DNA of 9,399 bases from contig JAIESJ010000138.1 in NCBI GenBank assembly GCA_019746155.1, positions 1-9,399 of the forward strand. The letters run 5' to 3'. Below are positions 1 to 6,964 of this stretch, one piece after another. A program made the position numbers and the translations under genes. The stretch comes from Burkholderiales bacterium. GTDB taxonomy: Bacteria; Pseudomonadota; Gammaproteobacteria; Burkholderiales; SG8-41. The notes beneath the pieces were generated by a model that was not told where the DNA came from, searched no databases, and worked only from the letters and a program-made list of their open reading frames with translations. Numbering within the stretch: position 1 is the first letter of the stretch; every line of letters starts with the position of its first letter.

Positions 1-61
1 CCCCCAGCGCCAGTCCGAACAGCGCGCCCGCCCAGCCCCACCGTTGTTGCCCACGCGGCAC
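1..61 (-). CDS. N-terminal fragment of an unidentified, probably membrane-anchored or exported protein
   Basis: Only the first 20 codons are inside the window; the rest lies beyond position 1. The proposed start is a GTG at 61. It is preceded by GGAGGA with a 5-nt spacer, an excellent ribosome-binding site and the main support for the gene. The fragment begins VPRGQQRW and continues into the small hydrophobic stretch GWAGALFGLALG, which looks like a signal peptide or first transmembrane helix with a positively charged N-terminus. An ATG overlapping the SD in another frame has no usable spacing. The gene lies 164 bp downstream of the hydrolase gene that ends at 226, with a weak terminator between, so it may have its own promoter. 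The family cannot be recognised from 20 residues. Confidence 0.42.
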   Translation of the reverse strand, partial: MPRGQQRWGWAGALFGLALG

Positions 62-209
62 AGCATTCCTCCGGGAAAAACCAAGCCTCCTCGGGCATCT
101 CCACATCGCGATCCCGATACATTGGACAAACTATATTGCCACATGTTGCGCGCCATCACATGCGCGGTCAACGCCGGCGCCGCCCAGCATCCGGCAATGA
201 CTCATGAAT

Positions 210-236
210 AAAGAACAAAAACGGCTCAGCGGCCGG
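210..236 (-). terminator. weak candidate rho-independent terminator after the six-gene operon
   Basis: On the minus strand a CGGC/GCCG stem (235-232 with 225-222) encloses a 6-nt loop that includes the hydrolase stop codon. It is followed at once by TTTTTGTTCTTT. The T-tract is good, but the stem is only 4 bp, so termination would be inefficient or assisted. The position, right at the end of the last operon gene, is the best argument for it. A second GC-rich inverted repeat (GCCGG/CCGGC, about 172-194) has no T-run. In the rest of the 62-225 gap I see an isolated TTGACC and a TATAGT on the minus strand, but 30 bp apart, so no convincing promoter. Confidence 0.35.
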
Positions 237-1053
237 ACCCGCCGAAAAAACCAGGGGAGCGGCCACCGCTTTCGCAGACCTGCCGTGCCGCCGCCAGAAA
301 CTCGGTGAGGATGGCCGTGCCATCCAGCAGGGACGCGTCGTCGGGATCGTGAAACTCCGGATGCCATTGCAGGCCGACCACATAGCCGGAGCCGCGCAGC
401 CGCAGCGCTTCCACAATGTCGTCAGGCACCGAGAGCGCCTCGACCATGAGGTCTTGGCCCAGATCCTTTACCGCCTGGTGATGAATGCTGTTGACGCGCG
501 CGCCGCCGAGATTCGGATAAAGTCTGGCTAGCCCGGAACCGGCGACGAAAGCGATCGAATGGTAATGCCGGTCAAAGGCATCGGGGTCGTGATGTTCCAG
601 TTCGTCGCCGTGCTGGGACGAAATATCCTGATAGAGCGTGCCGCCGAACGCGACATTGATGAGCTGCAGCCCGCGGCAGATGCCAAGCACCGGCTTGCCG
701 GCGGACACGAATTCCTGCAACAGGTCGATCTCGTACATGTCGCGGATGCGGTCGCCGTTCCATTCGGGCTTGAGCGGCGTCTCGCCGTAGGTGAGAGGGC
801 TCACATCGGCTCCGCCCTGCAGCACCAGGCCGTCGAGCGCTTCCACGTAATCCGCGATGCGGATGTTGCCGCGGCGCAGCAGCCCCCCGCCTTCGATCGA
901 CGGAATCATGAACACCAGCGCATTCGCCGTCATCAGCCAGTGCGCAATCGATTGTTCCAGATATTGCAGCTTCTTGCCCTTGAAGCCCAGCTCCGGCGGC
1001 GCGTTGTGCAGAAAGCGCGGCGACAATCCGATTTTCAGCGGTCTGTTTGTCAC
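226..1053 (-). CDS. PuuD-like gamma-glutamyl hydrolase, class I glutamine amidotransferase fold (peptidase C26)
   Basis: A 275-aa cytoplasmic protein of the Peptidase_C26 family, whose members cleave gamma-glutamyl amide bonds (PuuD hydrolyses gamma-glutamyl-GABA in putrescine breakdown). Visible features: the oxyanion strand LDGLVLQGGADVSP (73-86), the nucleophile elbow GICRGLQLINVAFGG with Cys126, the family motif VNSIHHQAVKDLG (187-199), and GLQWHPEF carrying catalytic His231 and Glu233. The triad is intact and the length fits the family. The GTG at 1053 was chosen because it lies 14 bp after the ligase stop and opens the conserved N-terminal strand (RPLKIGLSPRF). The reading frame stays open upstream, but only inside the ligase gene, and the SD (GAGAAAA) is weak. 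It is the last gene of the operon and follows a YbdK-type ligase, so it may hydrolyse that enzyme's product. No puuABC genes are nearby, so a role in putrescine catabolism is not supported. Family sure, substrate unknown. Confidence 0.9.
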   Translation of the reverse strand: MTNRPLKIGLSPRFLHNAPPELGFKGKKLQYLEQSIAHWLMTANALVFMIPSIEGGGLLRRGNIRIADYVEALDGLVLQGGADVSPLTYGETPLKPEWNGDRIRDMYEIDLLQEFVSAGKPVLGICRGLQLINVAFGGTLYQDISSQHGDELEHHDPDAFDRHYHSIAFVAGSGLARLYPNLGGARVNSIHHQAVKDLGQDLMVEALSVPDDIVEALRLRGSGYVVGLQWHPEFHDPDDASLLDGTAILTEFLAAARQVCESGGRSPGFFGGSGR

Positions 1054-1067
1054 GGCCGGATATTTTC

Positions 1068-2204
1068 TCAGGCAGTCGCGGCGTGCCCCATCCACAAATC
1101 GCTTTGCAGGCGCGCGACATCGTTGAGCGAATGGCAGCGTTGGTAGGTTTCGCGCAGCCAGCCGGCGTCGCTCACGCCGGCCGCGACATCGGCGGCAAGC
1201 TGTGCCAGCGCAGCGCCGTTGCCCGGCTCGGCGGCATGGCGCTCGACAAGCCGCAGCGTTTCGAGCATGTCCTCGCGCAAGCCGATGTGCCGCTGGGTAT
1301 AGGCATCGACCAGCCTGCCTTCGAGCCCATAGCGGCACGCCTGGAAGCGGTTGTAGTTGTAGAGGGCATAAACGTCGCGCGACGGCACGTGCGGCCGCTC
1401 GGTCAGCAGATAGCGCGCCAGCGACTGTGCATAAGCCGCAAGCAGTGCCGCGCGCTCCACCGTGAGCGGCGTGTCGAATACCCGGATCTCGACCGTTCCG
1501 TACTCGGGTTTGGGCCGGATGTCCCAGTAGAAATCCTTCATGCTTTCGACAATGCCGAAGCCGCGCATCTTGCTGAAATACTCGAGAAACCCGTCCCAGG
1601 AATGCACGAACGGCGCCTGCCCCGACAGCGGAAAGGCGTTCACCGTGTTGAGCCGCGATGACTGATAGCACGTGTCCTGCCCCTGCTGGAACGGCGAGGA
1701 GGCGGACAGCGCGATGAAATGCGGCACGTAGCGCGACAGCATGTGGATCAGATACAGTGCGTCATCGCCGTTCTGACAGCCGATATGTACATGCTGCCCG
1801 AAAACCGTGAACTGCTTGGCGAGATAGCCATAGAGATTCGATATCCGCTTGAAACGTTCGGTGGGATAGATACGCCGTTCGCTCCATTTGTGGAACGGGT
1901 GCGAACCGCCGCCGGCGATGCGCAAATTAAGCCGCTCCGCCGCCCGCACCATCGCATCGCGGACCAGGCGCAGCTCGCCCAGCACCGAGTCGTGGTTGCG
2001 GTGAATCGAGCTGTTGATCTCGACCATGCTTTCTGTGATCTCCGGCTTGATCTCTCCGGGATGCCGGTGCTTCTCCAGCAAACCGATGAGATCGGCCGCG
2101 TCGCGCGCCAGGTTGTAGTCGCGCGGGTTGAGAATCTGCAGCTCCAGCTCAACGCCGATCGTAAATCCCGGTGACGGCTTGAATACCATTTCGTTGTCGC
2201 TCAT
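1068..2204 (-). CDS. YbdK-type carboxylate-amine ligase (GCS2 family, glutamate-cysteine ligase-like)
   Basis: A 378-aa ATP-dependent ligase of the GCS2 family. Members activate the gamma-carboxylate of glutamate and join it to an amine; E. coli YbdK has only weak glutamate-cysteine ligase activity, so the true acceptor is open. Motifs in order: GVELELQIL (17-25, metal-binding glutamates), PEITESMVEINS (54-65), GGGSHPF (98-104), GQHVHIG (136-142), YWDIRPKP (226-233) and YGTVEIRVFDTP (235-246). All belong to the family core and none is broken. The ATG at 2204 overlaps the antiporter stop as ATGA and has a strong GGGAGGAGC SD about 7 nt upstream, which implies translational coupling. The GATase-like hydrolase begins 14 bp after its stop. 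No gshB or other glutathione gene is in the window. In this operon it may make a gamma-glutamyl solute or signal, which is inference. Confidence 0.9.
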   Translation of the reverse strand: MSDNEMVFKPSPGFTIGVELELQILNPRDYNLARDAADLIGLLEKHRHPGEIKPEITESMVEINSSIHRNHDSVLGELRLVRDAMVRAAERLNLRIAGGGSHPFHKWSERRIYPTERFKRISNLYGYLAKQFTVFGQHVHIGCQNGDDALYLIHMLSRYVPHFIALSASSPFQQGQDTCYQSSRLNTVNAFPLSGQAPFVHSWDGFLEYFSKMRGFGIVESMKDFYWDIRPKPEYGTVEIRVFDTPLTVERAALLAAYAQSLARYLLTERPHVPSRDVYALYNYNRFQACRYGLEGRLVDAYTQRHIGLREDMLETLRLVERHAAEPGNGAALAQLAADVAAGVSDAGWLRETYQRCHSLNDVARLQSDLWMGHAATA

Positions 2205-3403
2205 TGCTGCTCCTCCCGCGCTTCACCGGCCTGTTTCAGAGCAAACTGCACCGCTAGCGGCCCGATCAGCTCAAGGATCAATGCCGCAGACAGCACGATT
2301 GTGGCGAGCCTGGCAGCGAAATCGGGATAAAGACTTGCCGTGCCTTGCACCATCGTCAGCGCAAGAACCGACATCGGCGTCAATGCAATGCACAACATAC
2401 CGGCGCTGCCCGCGCGCACTCCGCTGAAATGGGTAAGACTGAGCACGCCGATCGATTTTCCGACAAATCTCGCTACGATGAAAATTAGCGCCAGCGTACC
2501 GCCCGTAACCAACTCGGCAAGCTGTAATTTCGCACCGCTGACCACGAACAACACCACGAAAAACATTTGGCCGACACGACTGATATCGACGGACATCAAG
2601 TCATGACGCGCATCGAGGTTGCGAGCCATGACGCCGAAAGAGAGCAACGCGAGCAGCACCGACAGCTCGAGCATGCGCGCCACCCCCACGGTTACCACGA
2701 TCAGCGCCAGCAGCAGCACAAAATGGCGCTCCGCACTTTTTCCGAGCCAGCGCGACAGCAGTAACGTCAGCATGCTTGCCGCATAACCGAGGATCAGGGA
2801 CCCCACCAGCAGATAAGCCGGATGCAGTACAGCCGTGATCCAGCTTGCATGATATTCGTGATGGATCCACGACAGCAGCATGGTGACCAGCACGAACGCA
2901 ATCACGCTGTTCATCGCCACCAGGTGCAGTGCGCGTTCGGTGACCTGCCCCTCGGCGCCTTGCTCATGCGCTACCAGCATTACCACCATCGGCGAGGTGG
3001 AAATGCCGATCGCGGCCGCAACCGCGGCATACAGCGGCTGCACATCGAAATAAATCAGCGCAAAATAAATAAAGCCGAAAGACAAGGCGCTTTCGAAAAT
3101 ACCGGTGGCAAGCAGCCAAGGATCTCTTCGCAGCCATCTCAAATCCAGCCGTCGCCCCAGTTCGAACAGAACGAGCCCCAGTGCGATATCGACGAAAATC
3201 CACGCCTCGTCGATCAGCTTGCCATTGAGCAGCCCGAGACCACTGAGCAGCATGCCCATCAGCACGTAACCAGTGATGCGCGGCAGATGAAGCACGCGCT
3301 TGACGAGTTCGCCCCCGATCAGGCCGGCGAGCAGCAGCAGACCGAACAGCGCAAGCGGGTTCGGCGGCAGCGGAAACGACGGAAGGTAGTTGAGTGCACT
3401 CAT
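2201..3403 (-). CDS. CPA2-like cation:proton antiporter, membrane domain only
   Basis: A 400-aa inner-membrane protein of the Na+/H+ exchanger fold (PF00999), closest in style to Kef-type CPA2 proteins, with about 11-12 hydrophobic segments. Landmarks: PRITGYVLMGMLLSGLGLL (41-59), FELGRRLDLRWL (80-91), the unwound-helix region GISTSPMVV (133-141), ARFVGKSIG (311-319) and ELIGPLAV (378-385). KefB/KefC continue for another 200 or so residues with a nucleotide-binding RCK/KTN domain; this protein stops after the last helix (AREEQQ), so glutathione gating through that domain is excluded. Residues 165-166 (AMNSVIAF) are Asn-Ser where Kef proteins have Gln-Asp and NhaP-type proteins Asn-Asp, so the usual ion-binding aspartate seems absent. 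The ATG at 3403 is 27 bp after otsA with a poor SD (GGAA), suggesting lower or coupled translation; its stop overlaps the ligase start. Ion specificity cannot be read. Confidence 0.88.
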   Translation of the reverse strand: MSALNYLPSFPLPPNPLALFGLLLLAGLIGGELVKRVLHLPRITGYVLMGMLLSGLGLLNGKLIDEAWIFVDIALGLVLFELGRRLDLRWLRRDPWLLATGIFESALSFGFIYFALIYFDVQPLYAAVAAAIGISTSPMVVMLVAHEQGAEGQVTERALHLVAMNSVIAFVLVTMLLSWIHHEYHASWITAVLHPAYLLVGSLILGYAASMLTLLLSRWLGKSAERHFVLLLALIVVTVGVARMLELSVLLALLSFGVMARNLDARHDLMSVDISRVGQMFFVVLFVVSGAKLQLAELVTGGTLALIFIVARFVGKSIGVLSLTHFSGVRAGSAGMLCIALTPMSVLALTMVQGTASLYPDFAARLATIVLSAALILELIGPLAVQFALKQAGEAREEQQ

Positions 3404-3430
3404 GATTTCCGAATCGAAAGCGGTAATCCG

Positions 3431-4936
3431 TCAGATCGGCACATAGTCGGCCATGGCCTCGACCGCGTGATTCTCCAGTACGGGGAACGCGCTGAGGTCC
3501 CTGGCGATCACGGCGCGCAGGAAGCAGTCCACCCACCAGAAAATGTCGTATTCCCGGATCGACCGGCGCAACCGTCGCATGCGCGCGCGGCGCTCATCAT
3601 CGTTCATTGTGAATGCGCGGTATATGGCGTCGGCTACACCCTCGACGTCGTAGGGGTTGACGAGCAGCGCGCCGTGCTGCAGCTGCGCCGCGGCTCCGGC
3701 AAACTCTGAAAGAATAAGCACGCATTCCTGCTCGATACTGCACGCGCAATATTCTTTGGCCACCAGGTTCATGCCGTCCTTGAGCGGCGTGATCAGGGCA
3801 ATATCGGCCGCGCGATAGTAGGCCAGCAGATCGTTCCGGCTCAGGCTGCCGTAAACATACCACACCGGCACCCAGCCGCCAGGGCGCGCAAAGTCGCCAT
3901 TGATCTGCCCCACCAGCTGCTCGATGCGGGTCTTGAGTTCGCGATACTGGGGAATGTCCGCCCGGCTCGGCACCACCACCTGGATCAGTGAAATACGTTC
4001 TCTTAGCTCGGGATAGCGCTCGAGCGCGTTGCGAAAGGCCTGCAGGCGGTGCGGAATGCCCTTGGTATAATCGAGACGGTCGACACCGAGGATGAGTTTC
4101 CGTTTCGGCAGCAGCCGGCGTAACTCCTGCGCCCGCCGCGCCACTTCGCCGGTATCCGCCTGGCGCGAGAATGCGCCGTAATCGATGCCGATCGGGAAAT
4201 TGCCGACGCGGACGGTGCGCTCGCCGGCAGTAACCGTAACGACCTGCCCCTTGCCCTGCACCGCCGTTTCGTGTATCAGCAGACGCAGGCACTGAATAAA
4301 ATTGCGGCGGTCCCGCAGCGTCTGGAACCCGATCAGGTCGTATTGCAGCAACGCGCGCAGCAACGCAAGCCGCCACGGCAGGTTGAAAAAAATATCGGGG
4401 GGCGGGAACGGGATATGCAGGAAGAAACCGAGTTTTGACCGGCAGCCGAGAACGCGCAGCTCGGCCGCGACATTCATCAGGTGGTAGTCGTGCACCCAGA
4501 TGAAGTCGCGCGCGCCGCCGGCCGCGAACACCGTTTCAGCAAATTTGCGGTTGACTTCCTTGTAAGTGCGCCAATAGGACGGCTCGAAGTTGCACAGCGA
4601 TTGCAGGTCGTGAAACAGCGGCCAGACGATCTCGTTGGAAAGACCATGATAAAAATTGTCGACCGCCTCGGCATCAAGAGTCACCGCCTTGAGCGTAAAG
4701 CCGGCATCGGTTCCGGCGGCGGCTACCGCAGCCTCCAGATCGGCGCCGGTCTCCGCCGTCCCCGGCCAGCCGATCCAGGAGCCGCCACGATTGCGCAATA
4801 CCGGCAGCAGCGCCGACACCAGCCCGCCCGAGCCGCGCTGAGTATGCCAGCAGCCGTCCGCGCCGCGCTGGAATATGAACGGCAGCCGGTTCGATACTAC
4901 GATTAAGTTTTCCCTCAAGCCGCTTTGATTCAGCAC
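3431..4936 (-). CDS. otsA: alpha,alpha-trehalose-6-phosphate synthase (GT20)
   Basis: A 501-aa cytoplasmic retaining glycosyltransferase of family GT20 that joins UDP-glucose to glucose-6-phosphate, giving trehalose-6-phosphate. Seen: LIVVSNRLPF (11-20, phosphate-binding Arg17), RGSGGLVSALLP (34-45, glycine loop), WIGWPG (54-59), LSNEIVWPLFHD (99-110), WVHDYHLM (147-154, Asp150), FFLHIPFPP (171-179), RLDYTKG (287-293, Arg287 and Lys292 for the donor phosphates), and ITPLKDGMNLVAKEY (382-396). All key residues known from E. coli OtsA are present and the length is usual. The GTG at 4936 lies inside the end of the mscS gene (7-bp overlap) with GGAG 8 nt upstream, pointing to coupled translation. 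GT20 also includes glucosylglycerol-phosphate synthase; the otsB in the same operon favours trehalose. The phosphatase gene lies two genes upstream rather than adjacent. Confidence 0.93.
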   Translation of the reverse strand: MLNQSGLRENLIVVSNRLPFIFQRGADGCWHTQRGSGGLVSALLPVLRNRGGSWIGWPGTAETGADLEAAVAAAGTDAGFTLKAVTLDAEAVDNFYHGLSNEIVWPLFHDLQSLCNFEPSYWRTYKEVNRKFAETVFAAGGARDFIWVHDYHLMNVAAELRVLGCRSKLGFFLHIPFPPPDIFFNLPWRLALLRALLQYDLIGFQTLRDRRNFIQCLRLLIHETAVQGKGQVVTVTAGERTVRVGNFPIGIDYGAFSRQADTGEVARRAQELRRLLPKRKLILGVDRLDYTKGIPHRLQAFRNALERYPELRERISLIQVVVPSRADIPQYRELKTRIEQLVGQINGDFARPGGWVPVWYVYGSLSRNDLLAYYRAADIALITPLKDGMNLVAKEYCACSIEQECVLILSEFAGAAAQLQHGALLVNPYDVEGVADAIYRAFTMNDDERRARMRRLRRSIREYDIFWWVDCFLRAVIARDLSAFPVLENHAVEAMADYVPI

Positions 4937-6015
4937 GGCTGGCGCTCCGCCGCTTCGCGTAGTACCGCGCCCCCTCGCAAATAAAGGGTCCGGGTCGGAT
5001 AGGCAAACTCGATGTGCTCGCGCTCGAAGCAGCGGAACACCCGGAGATTGATTGCCTGCTGAATGTCCATGTAGGTGTTGTAGTCCGGACTCAGAACGTA
5101 GTAAACAACCTCAAAGATCAGCGCGCTGTCGCCATAAGTCTGGAAATGCGCGCGGTCGAAACGCGTCTGTGCCTGGCTTTCGACCGCCTCGCGCACCAGC
5201 TGCGGGATGCGCGCGAGCTGGTCCGCGGAAGTCTGGTAAGTCACCCCGATCGTGAATGCGACCCGCCGCTCCCGCATGCGCTTGAAGTTGCGGATGCGGC
5301 TCTTCAGCAGGTCGGCATTCGAGAACACGATCAGCTCGCCGTCGAGGCTGCGCACGCGGGTGGTCTTCAGGCCGATATACTCGACCGTGCCGCGCAGATC
5401 GCCAACGACCATGAAATCGCCGACCACGAACGGCTTGTCGAGCACGATCGACAGCGACGCAAACAGGTCGCCGAGAATGTTCTGGACCGCCAGCGCCACC
5501 GCCACACCACCGATGCCGAGCCCGGTGATCAGCGCGGTAATGTCGAAACGGAGGTGGTCGAGAATGAGCAGCAGAGTGAGCGTCCAGACCACCACCCGCG
5601 CCGCGAACCCGAGCAGGGTCAGCGCCGTCACGGCTTCGCCGTCCACGCCGCGCTGATTCTCGATCCTCCGGTCGAGCCAGCACATAACGAAGCGGTTGGC
5701 CCAGAGCGCAGTCTGCAGCATCAGCGATACTACCGCTACGATGTCGATCAGGTGCTCGAGTTTCGGCGGCAGCGTGACGGCGGAAGCGCCGGCATACACC
5801 GCCAGCGGGATGAGCAGCCAGATCCTGGTCGCCCCGATCGCCTCAGCGATGAAGTCATCGAAGGGGGTCGCCGTGCGCCTGGCGAGCGCCGTGACCGCGC
5901 GGGCAACGCCGTACTTGAACAAAATGAGCGCGAGCACCACTCCGAGCATGATCGCGGCGGCAATCGCCCATTCGGAAAAATCGTTCGCGTGCCACGCCCG
6001 ATACACCAGTCTCAT
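4930..6015 (-). CDS. MscS-family small-conductance mechanosensitive ion channel
   Basis: A 361-aa inner-membrane channel that opens under membrane tension and lets small solutes out during hypo-osmotic shock. Hydrophobic segments lie near 15-34, 63-82, 90-107 and 128-152, followed by the pore helix and beta-domain core: ITGLGIGGVAVALAVQNILG (163-182), LFASLSIVLDKPFVVGDFM (184-202), GTVEYIGLKTTRVRSLDGE (209-227) and FSNADLLKSRIRNFKRMRER (231-250). These are the standard MscS signatures; the extra N-terminal helices make it larger than E. coli MscS (286 aa) and nearer to YnaI-type channels. The ATG at 6015 was chosen over earlier in-frame codons because it overlaps the otsB stop as ATGA and has AGAGGA 8 nt upstream. 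Codons further upstream in this frame fall inside otsB. It sits between the two trehalose genes, so it is probably co-regulated with solute synthesis. Confidence 0.94.
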   Translation of the reverse strand: MRLVYRAWHANDFSEWAIAAAIMLGVVLALILFKYGVARAVTALARRTATPFDDFIAEAIGATRIWLLIPLAVYAGASAVTLPPKLEHLIDIVAVVSLMLQTALWANRFVMCWLDRRIENQRGVDGEAVTALTLLGFAARVVVWTLTLLLILDHLRFDITALITGLGIGGVAVALAVQNILGDLFASLSIVLDKPFVVGDFMVVGDLRGTVEYIGLKTTRVRSLDGELIVFSNADLLKSRIRNFKRMRERRVAFTIGVTYQTSADQLARIPQLVREAVESQAQTRFDRAHFQTYGDSALIFEVVYYVLSPDYNTYMDIQQAINLRVFRCFEREHIEFAYPTRTLYLRGGAVLREAAERQPC

Positions 6016-6806
6016 GTGCGTTGTCCTCTTGCCTGCCAGCGCCTGATGAACGCCAGCAGCTCGCGCGGCGGCCTGATCCAGATATCGGCCCGCGTGTCGC
6101 GATACTGCGGCCGCACCAGGACCGCAATCCCGCGCGCCTTGACCGCGGCGAATGCGTCTTCGTCCGTGATGTCGTCGCCCAGGTAGGCGACGGCGCCGTC
6201 CCCGGCCGTCTCGGACAGGATGGCCTTGACCGCGTGCTGCTTGCTGCAACCGTGAGCGCGCAGTTCGATGCCGCCGTCGAACGACAACAGCTCGACATCG
6301 TTGCCACGGACAAGCGGCGACCATGTAGAAAGCGCCTGCTCCCGGATTTTGGCAACCGCGAGCGCCGGCAATCCCCGCCAGTGCAGCGCCACGCTGGCCG
6401 GCTTGCACTCGAGCCTGCCGCCATCGCGGGCAAGCTCGCGCGCAAAGTCCGATGCCTGCCGCAATGTGCGCCGCACTTCGTCGGCCGGCTCCCGCACCGC
6501 AAGCGCGCCGTCGGGTAGCAGGCGTTCCCAACCATGCCCGCCCCAGATCTCAGGCTGTTTCTTGAGCGGCAGCAGCGCAATCAGATCGGCTGCGCGGCGG
6601 CCACTCACGATGACCACGCGCGTGCTTTCGTCCTGCATAATCCCGTCGAGAGCTCCCGCAACGCCCGGGTAGGGGACCGCCCGCTCGGGGCGAACCTGGA
6701 ACGGCGCCAGCGTGCCGTCGTAATCGAGCATCAGCACACGCTCGCGCGCCGCCGGAATCCTCTCCAGGAAGGCGTTCCAGTCGACGCACGGATTCAGCAC
6801 CCGCAC
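6012..6806 (-). CDS. otsB: trehalose-6-phosphate phosphatase (HAD superfamily)
   Basis: A 264-aa cytoplasmic HAD-type phosphatase that converts trehalose-6-phosphate to trehalose, the second step after OtsA. Motif I is VLMLDYDGTLAPF (24-36) with nucleophile Asp28 and acid/base Asp30. Motif II is VIVSGRR (65-71). The cap region contains EIWGGHGWE (86-94) and KPASVALHWRG (135-145). Lys189 in GCSKQHAV is motif III, and GDDITDEDAF (210-219) is motif IV for Mg2+ binding. Everything needed for catalysis is present and the length matches the family. The start is a GTG at 6806; GGAG lies 7 nt upstream, and there is no better codon nearby. It is the first clear gene of the operon, preceded by a 385-bp stretch, and its stop overlaps the channel gene start by 4 bp. 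In E. coli too, otsB precedes otsA, but without an intervening gene. Confidence 0.94.
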   Translation of the reverse strand: MRVLNPCVDWNAFLERIPAARERVLMLDYDGTLAPFQVRPERAVPYPGVAGALDGIMQDESTRVVIVSGRRAADLIALLPLKKQPEIWGGHGWERLLPDGALAVREPADEVRRTLRQASDFARELARDGGRLECKPASVALHWRGLPALAVAKIREQALSTWSPLVRGNDVELLSFDGGIELRAHGCSKQHAVKAILSETAGDGAVAYLGDDITDEDAFAAVKARGIAVLVRPQYRDTRADIWIRPPRELLAFIRRWQARGQRT

Positions 6807-6817
6807 CGTTTCACTCC
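6807..6817 (-). promoter_or_regulatory. otsB: ribosome-binding site that fixes the otsB GTG start
   Basis: GGAG (6817-6814) stands 7 nt before the GTG at 6806. It is fused to a TGA (6813-6811) that ends an upstream 46-codon reading frame. The arrangement GGAGTGA followed by GTG is typical of a coupled gene junction, so otsB translation could depend on a ribosome finishing an upstream small ORF. Confidence 0.6.
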
Positions 6818-6883
6818 AGCTCGAAGCGGTCGCCGGCGCCGCGGCTCAACCCCGCCGTTTGTTTTCTGTTGGCCATGACAATC

Positions 6884-6958
6884 TCAACGTGCCGGCAACC
6901 GGTGCATACGAGTCGCGCCGGACGGCAGCAGTTCAAAAATGGGAATTGCATTCGGCAT
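6884..6958 (-). CDS. candidate 24-aa small protein or leader peptide upstream of otsB
   Basis: The ATG at 6958 has a perfect AGGAGG (6970-6965) with a 6-nt spacer, the strongest ribosome-binding site in the window. The frame reads MPNAIPIFELLPSG, then ATRMHRLPAR, and stops at TGA 6884. It has no cysteine, no clear membrane segment and no homology that I recognise. A second ATG at 6951, in another frame and 13 nt from the same SD, opens a 46-codon frame (6951-6811) with a CC-7-C-2-C cysteine cluster. That frame ends 4 bp before the otsB start, directly at its SD. Either frame, or neither, could be real; third-base GC is about 60% for the short one and about 75% for the longer, neither decisive. 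A leader role for the osmotic operon is speculation. Confidence 0.33.
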   Translation of the reverse strand: MPNAIPIFELLPSGATRMHRLPAR

Positions 6959-6964
6959 CGAACG

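Noticed and set aside
91..175. Promoter for the gene starting at 61 (TTGACC and TATAGT on the minus strand)
   Set aside because: The two hexamers are 30 bp apart, far from the usual 16-18, and neither has a good partner at the right distance.
559..1146. 195-codon plus-strand open frame opposite the hydrolase gene
   Set aside because: Shadow frame; the minus strand encodes an intact class I amidotransferase-type triad over the same DNA.
1054..1671. Possible 206-residue N-terminal extension of the hydrolase (open frame to 1671)
   Set aside because: The extension lies wholly inside the ligase gene, has Arg/Ala-rich shadow composition, and the family's N-terminal strand begins right after the GTG at 1053.
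2822..3709. 295-codon plus-strand open frame opposite the antiporter and the end of otsA
   Set aside because: Composition is low-complexity (Gln, Arg, His) and mirrors the transmembrane codons of the antiporter; it spans the boundary of two real genes.
5014..6186. 390-codon plus-strand open frame opposite mscS and otsB
   Set aside because: Antisense shadow of two well-identified genes in high-GC DNA; its translation is rich in Arg, His, Gln and Glu with no domain, and there is no reason to prefer it over the MscS and HAD motifs on the other strand.
6016..6531. Possible 172-residue N-terminal extension of the MscS protein
   Set aside because: It overlaps the catalytic part of otsB in another frame and has shadow composition; the ATG at 6015 has an SD and an ATGA junction.
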